The position numbers were made by a program, and so were the translations under genes. Source: Chitinophagaceae bacterium (lineage in GTDB: Bacteria; Bacteroidota; Bacteroidia; Chitinophagales; Chitinophagaceae). Taken from it: a DNA stretch of 5,523 nucleotides. Below the pieces are notes generated by a model, which saw only the letters and a program-made list of their open reading frames with translations, was not told the DNA's origin and made no database searches. The stretch covers positions 1 through 5,523 of the forward strand of contig JAHEZB010000198.1 of the NCBI GenBank assembly GCA_023251285.1, given 5' to 3'. Position 1 is the stretch's first letter, and every line of letters starts with the position of its first letter. Below, one piece after another: positions 1-4,061 of the stretch.

Positions 1-659
1 AAAAATCCGAAAGTTAATAAAGCCAAGCCCGCAACGATAGATAATACTCCCGGATAATCTATTGATTTATCGGATTCTTCATCCCGGCTTTCCGGAACTT
101 TTCGCCACAGGATTATTAATGAAATGATGCCTGGCGGAATATTAATAAAAAAGATTACCCGCCATAATCCTGCATCCGCCAAAGCTCCGCCAAGTATGGG
201 GCCGCCAACAGTTACCATGGTAGTGATAGCAGACCAGGTACCTATTGCTTTGCCTCTTTCACTTTTATCGAGTGATGCGGTAATGATGGAAAGGCTACCG
301 GGTATCAACAACCCTCCGCCAATACCTTGCAGGGCTCTGAATGCAATTAAATATCCAACCGTTGGTGCCAGGCCACTTGCTGCAGAGCCAAGCATAAAAA
401 GACCGATGCCAATAATGAATATTTTTTTCCTTCCTAATTTATCGCCTAATGAGCCGCCCGGTAAAATAAGCGCAGCGAGCATCAGTAAATATGAATTTAA
501 TAACCAGAACAAATCAGTTCCTGTTGCCTGCAGGTCTTTTTGTAGAGCAGGCAATACAACATTTAATGCGGTGCCATCAATAAAAGCTATGGCAGAAGCG
601 AGTATGGCCGATGCCATGATCCATTTTCCTACCGTGCTTTTAAGAGTAATGGGCGGCAT
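1..659 (-). CDS. DHA2-family MFS drug/solute exporter, N-terminal part (runs off the left edge)
   Basis: Inner-membrane proton-driven exporter of the major facilitator superfamily, probably the 14-helix DHA2 (EmrB/QacA) type. The 219 residues present begin with a short cytoplasmic tail and a first helix with FIDGTALNVVLPAL (26-39), the position of the DHA2 D(T/G)T..NVALP motif. Motif A is GDKLGRKK (72-79) in the loop after helix 2. Next come RALQGIGGG (108-116), the antiporter motif C region with GGPILGGAL (152-160), and WRVIFFINIPPG (166-177), typical of this family. About seven hydrophobic segments are visible; a full protein would be roughly 450-550 residues, so more than half lies outside the window. 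The start is the ATG at 659-657; an in-frame TAA lies just upstream and no Shine-Dalgarno is seen. It is transcribed away from the sigma-factor operon across a 280-bp gap. Substrate cannot be deduced. The plus-strand open frame at 124-699 is its shadow. Confidence 0.93.
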   Translation of the reverse strand, partial: MPPITLKSTVGKWIMASAILASAIAFIDGTALNVVLPALQKDLQATGTDLFWLLNSYLLMLAALILPGGSLGDKLGRKKIFIIGIGLFMLGSAASGLAPTVGYLIAFRALQGIGGGLLIPGSLSIITASLDKSERGKAIGTWSAITTMVTVGGPILGGALADAGLWRVIFFINIPPGIISLIILWRKVPESRDEESDKSIDYPGVLSIVAGLALLTFGF

Positions 660-870
660 TGCACAGAATGTTTATTTGAATAAAGTACAATTTAACTGAT
701 CCAATCGATAATTATTTAATTGTAAAAGAATTGCGAGGTAAGTCCTTGGAAATTATGAACTCGAAATATTTTCCTACACGTTTTGTAGTGCATGATCAGG
801 AGAAAAAGTGATAAGTAAAACAGTAACCGAAAAACTGCCTTATCTTTATTAGCAGCGATTACTAAGATAG

Positions 871-903
871 TTTAACGAACCATAATATTTAGAATATTTT
901 TGC
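871..903 (+). promoter_or_regulatory. Bacteroidota-type housekeeping promoter for the sigma/anti-sigma operon
   Basis: A -7 element TATTTTTG (895-902) fits the Bacteroidota consensus TAnnTTTG exactly. A TTTA (871-874) lies 20 bp upstream, where the -33 TTTG box is expected. Transcription would begin around 908-912, leaving a leader of about 30 nt before the ATG at 940. This suggests expression by the primary sigma factor; a second, autoregulatory ECF promoter is not evident. Confidence 0.6.
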
Positions 904-939
904 ACTGATGTTTAAAGAAACTTTAAAGTTTTGCCTTCT

Positions 940-1407
940 ATGAGCAATACAGTACTAATTTCAGAGGATGATTTGCAGTTCACGGTTTTTCTTGAGCAAA
1001 GAAATCAGCGATCTCTGGATTATTTCTATGATAAATACTCGGCTGCTTTATACGGTGCCATATACCGGATAATCAATGACACGCATTTAGCTGAAGAATG
1101 TTTAACAACAACTTTTGTAAAAGCGTGGAACGAAATAGAAACTTTTCGTGGCGAACGCAGTTCGTTGTTCAAATGGTTATTACATATTGCGCGACAATCG
1201 GCTTTTGAGGTCGTAACACGGGAAAGGGAAAGAAACCCGGCAGCTTATAATTACGTAAATGGGCGCGACCTACGTCATTCGGCTTTTGAACTTGTATATC
1301 ACAAGGGATTAAATATCATACAGGCAGCTGAATTATCAGGCATCACAATTATAGAACTCAAAAACAATTTGAGAAGGGATCTGCAAAATATGAAAATAAA
1401 AAGGTAA
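940..1407 (+). CDS. ECF (sigma-70 family) RNA polymerase sigma factor with a shortened region 4
   Basis: Alternative sigma factor that would direct RNA polymerase to a small regulon. Region 2 is clear: YDKYSAALYGAIYRI (30-44) matches region 2.1, LAEECLTTTFVKAWNEIETF (50-69) matches the D-AEDL-QE-F-K-W core-binding helix, and SSLFKWLLHIARQSAFEVV (74-92) matches 2.3-2.4. Region 4 survives as AFELVYHKGLNIIQAAELSGITIIELKNNL, from residue 115 on, with a recognisable helix-turn-helix. However, the usual linker and first region-4 segment (ALxxLPxxxR) are missing, so the protein is 155 residues where 165-200 is usual. The ATG at 940 is preferred: it sits about 30 nt after the predicted transcription start. 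A TTG at 931 would add three residues. The anti-sigma gene starts 4 bp after the stop, so the two are surely co-transcribed. The shortened C-terminus may be a lineage feature or partial decay; the uninterrupted frame favours a working gene. Confidence 0.9.
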   Translation: MSNTVLISEDDLQFTVFLEQRNQRSLDYFYDKYSAALYGAIYRIINDTHLAEECLTTTFVKAWNEIETFRGERSSLFKWLLHIARQSAFEVVTRERERNPAAYNYVNGRDLRHSAFELVYHKGLNIIQAAELSGITIIELKNNLRRDLQNMKIKR

Positions 1408-1411
1408 AAAC

Positions 1412-2023
1412 ATGACCACCAGGGAATATATTGAGTCAGGAATTTTAGAAAGTTATGTAATGGGAGTGGCGAGCGATATTGAGCGGGAAGAAGTGGAAAT
1501 AATGGCAGCGGGTAATGCCGATATCCGCCAGGAAATAGACGCGATCAGCGATGCTCTCGAAAAATATGCCGTGGCGCATGCTATTGAACCAAGTCGGACA
1601 GTTAAGCCACTTTTAATGGCAACGATAGACTATTTTGAACGTATAAAAAGCGGCGAGCCCATTTCTTATCCACCGGAGCTTCATGAAAATTCGAAGCCGG
1701 AAGATTATTTTAGCTGGTTAAACCGGCCCGATTTTAATTTTTCCGGTTCAGATGAGAATGACCTTTTTGCAAAAATTATTGGTTACACGCCACAGATGAT
1801 TACGGCAATACTTTGGATGAAACAAGAAACGCCCAGGGAGATACATCACAATGAACATGAAAGATTTTTAATTTTAGAAGGGAATTGTGATATCATTATT
1901 GGCGATAAAAGCCACCACCTTGTTCCCGGTGATTATTTTGCCATTCCACTTCACGAATACCACCAGGTAAAAGTTACCTCTTTCATTGCTTGCAAGGCCA
2001 TCTTACAGCGGGTTGCAGCGTAA
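1412..2023 (+). CDS. Putative cupin-type anti-sigma factor (RskA-like N-terminus plus cupin domain)
   Basis: Probable cytoplasmic anti-sigma factor for the sigma factor encoded just upstream. Residues 6-72 (YIESGILESYVMG..., then EREEVEIMAAGNADIRQEID) resemble the N-terminal sigma-binding region of RskA-type anti-sigma factors in Bacteroidota. No transmembrane helix follows, so this is not the usual membrane-anchored form. The C-terminus, about 125-200, is a small cupin barrel. Motif 1 is HHNEHERFLILEG (145-157), with the E-x6-G spacing, and motif 2 is GDYFAIPLHEYH (173-184), with G-x5-P and the closing His. His146, His149, Glu150 and His184 are the likely metal ligands. The layout recalls ChrR, whose C-terminal cupin controls sigma release, but the Zn motif HxxxCxxC of ChrR's N-terminal domain is absent. 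An AAGG at 1401-1404 may help initiation. The inducing signal is unknown. It could instead be a plain cupin enzyme, but the operon and N-terminus argue against that. Confidence 0.8.
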   Translation: MTTREYIESGILESYVMGVASDIEREEVEIMAAGNADIRQEIDAISDALEKYAVAHAIEPSRTVKPLLMATIDYFERIKSGEPISYPPELHENSKPEDYFSWLNRPDFNFSGSDENDLFAKIIGYTPQMITAILWMKQETPREIHHNEHERFLILEGNCDIIIGDKSHHLVPGDYFAIPLHEYHQVKVTSFIACKAILQRVAA

Positions 2024-2025
2024 AT

Positions 2026-2157
2026 AGCTGAGTCCAAAATAATAGCTGATCCGGCATCCGCTCAGCTCAATCGCAATTTCCCGGAAGTCAGCAGGCAAAC
2101 TGCGTATAAAGATCGCTCTTAAAATTAAATCGTTACTGCACTAATGACGAAAGAGCG
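2026..2157. other. Two inverted repeats in the 3' region of the sigma operon
   Basis: AGCTGAG (2026-2032) is the reverse complement of CTCAGCT (2061-2067), starting 2 nt after the anti-sigma stop. The left arm is part of a short direct repeat, AATAGCTGA, at 2024-2032 and 2041-2049. Further on, CGCTCTT (2114-2120) pairs with AAGAGCG (2151-2157), with TCGT (2130-2133) and ACGA (2147-2150) nested inside. These would fold in the operon's 3' untranslated region, upstream of the terminator. No known RNA family is recognised, and loops this long make the pairing uncertain. Confidence 0.35.
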
Positions 2158-2196
2158 CAGATAGTGAAATAAGAAAACAGGTATCTGAAATAAAGA

Positions 2197-2229
2197 AAGC
2201 CCGCATCACTGCAGGCTTAAAATTTTTTT
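2197..2229 (+). terminator. Intrinsic-type terminator of the sigma/anti-sigma operon
   Basis: A stem AAGCC/GGCTT (2197-2201 with 2214-2218) continues past one mismatch into GC/GC (2203-2204 with 2211-2212), closing a six-base loop. AAAA and a run of seven T (2223-2229) follow. It lies about 175 nt after the anti-sigma stop, so the transcript would have a long 3' tail. Confidence 0.65.
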
Positions 2230-2256
2230 AATTCCAGGGTTGATGTTTACATTAGG

Positions 2257-2337
2257 ATGGGGATGCTGTTGCTTTTTACAGGTTATTCCCAGGTATTGGA
2301 TAAAAGAAATAAGAAGTTGACCGATACCAGATTTTAA
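2257..2337 (+). pseudogene. Possible signal-peptide remnant of a secreted protein
   Basis: A 26-codon frame begins ATGGGGATG and encodes MGMLLLFTGYSQVLDKRNKK followed by six residues and TAA. The hydrophobic start ending in GYSQ resembles the end of a Bacteroidota signal peptide, and an AGG lies just before the start. No mature domain follows. It may be the leftover 5' end of a lost gene, a very small secreted peptide, or chance. Confidence 0.2.
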
Positions 2338-2502
2338 TAATTTTTCTATTGGATAATTGGATAATGGTACTTTTCTAAGGATTTGGATTTAGGATTAATG
2401 CTTGCCGAACATCAATCAACTTCTGGTGCAAAGATATACCGGTGTTGGCCGCTCTGCAAGAGCAGTATCGCTCATTTATTCAGCTACTGAATTTACTGCG
2501 AT

Positions 2503-2543
2503 TTTCGTAGAAGTACGAGTGCCGGTCTCGAGAAAACTACGAA
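2503..2543. repeat. Two-tier stem-loop unrelated to the main palindrome
   Basis: TTCGTAG (2504-2510) pairs with CTACGAA (2537-2543). Inside it CGAG (2516-2519) pairs with CTCG (2527-2530) around a seven-base loop. The tiers are separated by an A-rich internal loop. It lies 24 bases before the first intact copy of the main palindrome. Only one copy is present here, so whether it is a mobile repeat cannot be judged. Confidence 0.4.
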
Positions 2544-2566
2544 TATCTCCTGCTATTTTTTATTTA

Positions 2567-2599
2567 TTCCATGGTCGTTTCCTCACCGACCATGGGACC
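2567..2599 (+). repeat. REP-like palindrome, copy 1
   Basis: Nine-base perfect arms CCATGGTCG (2569-2577) and CGACCATGG (2587-2595) enclose TTTCCTCAC. Compared with the other copies the left arm has lost one base and changed near the centre (TTT for GTGT). The outer part is intact, with TTCC on the left and GGGACC on the right. The following bases (GGGACCAGTGAGCCTT) resemble those after copy 3, so the repeat unit extends about 15 bp past the palindrome. Confidence 0.8.
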
Positions 2600-2610
2600 A
2601 GTGAGCCTTA

Positions 2611-2640
2611 TTCCATGGTCGGTGTCCTCACCGACCAGTC
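2611..2640 (+). repeat. REP-like palindrome, copy 2
   Basis: Arms TGGTCGGTG (2616-2624) and CACCGACCA (2629-2637) are perfectly complementary around TCCT, the cleanest hairpin of the family. The left end is TTCCA as in copies 1 and 7. The right end switches to AGTCC directly after CCGACC, as in copy 4. It begins only 11 bases after copy 1. Confidence 0.85.
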
Positions 2641-2699
2641 CAATAAACTTCGTAAGAATTACGATGTACGGCATAATTAAAATGAGGTGAAAGAATTTT

Positions 2700-2864
2700 T
2701 TATTCCAAGGTCGGTGTCCTCACCCACCATGGGACCAATGATCCTTTCAGTAAGCAAAGGAATAAGGCGATTTCTTCTTTATGTTCACTATAAAATCCTT
2801 TTTCAACAATAATATGCATCTCCTATAGTCCCTGATTGGTAAGCACTCTAAACTGGCATTCCAT
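2700..2864 (-). pseudogene. Possible broken small ORF ending inside a palindrome copy
   Basis: Read on the minus strand, an ATG at 2864-2862 opens a frame of 13 codons, meets a TAG (2825-2823), then continues in frame from an ATG at 2819-2817 for 39 codons to TAA (2702-2700). The second part begins MHIIVEKGFYSEHKEEIALF, has an AGGAG touching its start codon, and ends in residues encoded by palindrome copy 3. I recognise no family. It may be a decayed gene interrupted by a stop and the repeat, or a chance frame. Confidence 0.2.
2703..2736 (+). repeat. REP-like palindrome, copy 3
   Basis: This copy spans the full unit: CCAAGGTCGGTG (2705-2716), TCCT, then CACCCACCATGG (2721-2732), followed by GGACC. 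The twelve-base arms pair except at two positions (A2708/A2729 and C2712/C2725). These would be resolved by the bases seen in other copies, so the mismatches look like drift from a perfect 28-base palindrome. Confidence 0.8.
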
Positions 2865-2898
2865 GATAGAAAGACCAGCAATAGCAGAAATATAAAAA

Positions 2899-3084
2899 TT
2901 AACCAGCTAAGTGTGCATTGCCTGTAGGATCATTCCGGTCATCATGCTCTGAGCCGGTTTTGTCGCCGTTCTTAATGGAACCAACCTTTTTGCTTTTTGC
3001 CTTGCTGGCTGCTTTCGATTTTTTGTGCTGTTCTATTTTATCGTTTTTGTCGCCTGCCTTCTTATCCTGATTTTTTTCTGCCAT
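2899..3084 (-). CDS. Small lysine-rich hydrophilic protein, function unknown
   Basis: A 61-residue protein starting at the ATG 3084-3082. It is made almost wholly of Lys, Asp, Glu, Ser, Asn, Gly and Ala and has no hydrophobic stretch, signal peptide or Cys, so it is probably cytoplasmic and disordered. The first half is strongly basic (MAEKNQDKKAGDKNDKIEQH, then a KSKAASKAKSKK run). The second half is more acidic and ends HDDRNDPTGNAHLAG. Such composition is common in small stress-associated or nucleic-acid-binding proteins, but no domain is recognised and no role is assigned. No Shine-Dalgarno or clear TAnnTTTG promoter is visible upstream; the leader is A/T-rich. It stands alone, with palindromic repeats on both sides. 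The frame reads like a designed composition rather than random translation, which supports it being real. Confidence 0.6.
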   Translation of the reverse strand: MAEKNQDKKAGDKNDKIEQHKKSKAASKAKSKKVGSIKNGDKTGSEHDDRNDPTGNAHLAG

Positions 3085-3223
3085 AATAGATTATTTTAAA
3101 AAATGAATAAGGCTTTTAAACACCGGCTTTTATTTTTGGGCCGTTCTGCCATGAAACCCTTCCGGGAATTATGTTCCTTGAAAACACAAGGTCAACAAAT
3201 ATGCCAATAGATGTTTTTTCCCC

Positions 3224-3253
3224 TCTATGGTCGATGTCATCACCGACCAGTCC
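3224..3253 (+). repeat. REP-like palindrome, copy 4
   Basis: TGGTCGATG (3228-3236) and CACCGACCA (3241-3249) enclose TCAT. One mismatch (A3234 opposite C3243) interrupts the stem. The right end, AGTCC, matches copy 2 rather than copies 1 and 3. It lies upstream of the lysine-rich gene, about 140 bases from its start codon. Confidence 0.75.
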
Positions 3254-3287
3254 GTGGCAAATCAAAATTCATTCATAATATTTGTTC

Positions 3288-3329
3288 TATTCCATGGCCG
3301 GAGATGGTCGGTGACGACACCGCCACGGG
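3288..3329 (-). repeat. REP-like palindrome, copy 5, rearranged
   Basis: TGGTCGGTG (3305-3313), ACGA, CACCGCCA (3318-3325) form a hairpin in which one A of the right arm is missing. The centre, ACGA, reads like the complement of the TCCT centre, so this core looks inverted relative to copies 1-4. Yet the outer left bases TATTCCATGG (3288-3297) and the right GGGATCAG keep the forward flanks. The copy appears to be a composite. Confidence 0.65.
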
Positions 3330-3340
3330 ATCAGAGAGAA

Positions 3341-3364
3341 CGTCGGTGATGATAGCGACCACGG
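3341..3364 (-). repeat. REP-like palindrome, copy 6, degenerate
   Basis: GTCGGTG (3342-3348), ATGA, then TAGCGACCACGG (3353-3364). Only GTCG/CGAC and a few flanking pairs still match. The ATGA centre is the complement of the TCAT in copy 4. It sits about 10 nt beyond the stop of the NTF2-like gene, so it would be in that transcript's 3' end. Confidence 0.5.
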
Positions 3365-3373
3365 CGTAAATAA

Positions 3374-3808
3374 TTAAAGTACCTGTATAATTTGTCCGGT
3401 AAGCCGCCAGTCATTATTTACCTTTTCAACCATGCGCACTTCAAAGGTATTACTAACAACACCTGAAGGCGTCGTTGACGTTTCATTATGAGTCACCAGG
3501 GCATTGTTACCATGAATACTCATGATATAGTTTGAGTTTTTAGAGGTTCCGCCTTTACCCATATTTTCTTTTGCTGCATGCGCTATTTTATCAGCAGGAA
3601 CAGAAAATGTTTTGCCATCAGCGGTTATGATAATTACCGTGCTAAACGGCTCAATCTTCCAGCAGGCAGCATGGTCCGTAGAATCACCGGAACGCCAGGT
3701 AGATGATTCTTTTTCCAACAATTTTACAATCTCAGTGGAATCATTCATTTGACAAAAACTGCTTTTCCCAACAATCAGGAGGAAGAAAAGGATATAACTG
3801 CTTTTCAT
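3374..3808 (-). CDS. Secreted protein with probable NTF2-like (SnoaL/DUF4440-type) fold
   Basis: The 144-residue precursor starts at ATG 3808-3806. It has a signal peptide, MKSSYILFFLLIVGKSSFCQ, with probable cleavage near residues 19-20; the bases around Cys19 do not make a good lipobox, so a periplasmic or secreted soluble protein is likelier than a lipoprotein. The mature part begins with an amphipathic helix (TEIVKLLEKESSTWRSGD, 25-42), followed by WKIEPFSTVIIITADGK and alternating beta strands. It ends with EVRMVEKVNNDWRLTGQIIQ, the 'W-x-hydrophobic' closing strand typical of NTF2-like domains of this length. Members of this fold are often small-molecule-binding or non-enzymatic proteins; no catalytic residues can be assigned. 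A weak -7 element TATCTTTA (minus, 3831-3824) lies just upstream. The half-palindrome copy 7 is about 50 bp from the start codon and copy 6 lies just past the stop. Confidence 0.8.
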   Translation of the reverse strand: MKSSYILFFLLIVGKSSFCQMNDSTEIVKLLEKESSTWRSGDSTDHAACWKIEPFSTVIIITADGKTFSVPADKIAHAAKENMGKGGTSKNSNYIMSIHGNNALVTHNETSTTPSGVVSNTFEVRMVEKVNNDWRLTGQIIQVL

Positions 3809-3857
3809 ATAATATTTGAGTATTAAAGATAGAAAAATATTGTTACCCCGAAGTTAC

Positions 3858-3876
3858 TATTCCATGGTCGGTGTCC
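3858..3876 (+). repeat. REP-like palindrome, copy 7, exact left half
   Basis: TATTCCATGGTCGGTGTCCT matches the left arm and centre of copies 1-3 and stops sharply after TCCT; the following TTAGATTCC is unrelated. It lies in the 253-bp space between the NTF2-like gene and the divergent hydrolase, on the upstream side of the former. Confidence 0.75.
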
Positions 3877-3968
3877 TTTAGATTCCAGTTGACAGAAAAT
3901 TTATTCTGCGGACGCAGGGAGACGGCACAAAAAGAAAAGTACAGGCAATGAAAAAACTAATTCATAAG

Positions 3969-3998
3969 TTTGATATTCAAATAAACGACTTAGGATTG
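3969..3998 (+). promoter_or_regulatory. Possible Bacteroidota promoter for the hydrolase gene
   Basis: TTTG (3969-3972) is followed after 18 bp by TAGGATTG (3991-3998), one mismatch from TAnnTTTG. Transcription would start near 4004, giving a leader of about 55 nt. A small CTGCG-GA-CGCAG inverted repeat (3906-3917) lies farther upstream. Confidence 0.45.
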
Positions 3999-4061
3999 CA
4001 CGTCTGATTCTCTACAGCTTGTAAAAGGTTAGCAGAATGTAAAATTTCAAAAAAACCAACT

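Larger units (their letters stand above)
2230..2898. other. Low-coding region rich in palindromes and small-ORF remnants
   Basis: No convincing full gene lies in these 670 bases. The longest open frame (2402-2680, plus, TTG start) runs straight through stem-loops and two copies of the palindromic repeat. Its predicted product matches no family I recognise, so I treat it as non-coding. The stretch also contains a tandem TTGGATAA (2349-2356 and 2357-2364), a hairpin GCTCT-GCA-AGAGC (2451-2463) and a small inverted repeat TCGTAA/TTACGA (2650-2655 with 2659-2664). Possible gene remnants and the larger repeats are listed separately. Confidence 0.6.

Noticed and set aside
124..699. Plus-strand open frame of 191 codons at the left edge
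   Set aside because: It lies antisense to the MFS exporter, whose minus-strand frame shows clear family motifs; the plus frame is Pro/Met-rich with no recognisable domain.
774..788. Short hairpin CTACA-CGTTT-TGTAG in the divergent intergenic region
   Set aside because: Five-base arms can arise by chance; there is no second copy and no T-run, so neither operator nor terminator can be claimed.
2402..2680. Plus-strand open frame of 92 codons starting with TTG
   Set aside because: It runs through several stem-loops and palindrome copies 1 and 2, has no promoter or recognisable domain, and its C-terminal half simply translates repeats.
2857..2880. CATTCCATGATAGAAAGACCAG as a further decayed palindrome copy
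   Set aside because: Only the TTCCATG and ACCAG ends resemble the repeat; the arms do not pair, so chance similarity is as likely.
3103..3213. Plus-strand frame of 36 codons beginning ATGAATAAGGC
   Set aside because: It is short, lacks a recognisable leader or domain, and lies in the A/T-rich upstream region of the minus-strand lysine-rich gene.
2567..3364. CRISPR array suggested by repeated palindromes
   Set aside because: Spacing ranges from 11 to several hundred bases, orientation and ends vary, genes lie between copies and no cas gene is present, so this is an interspersed repeat family.
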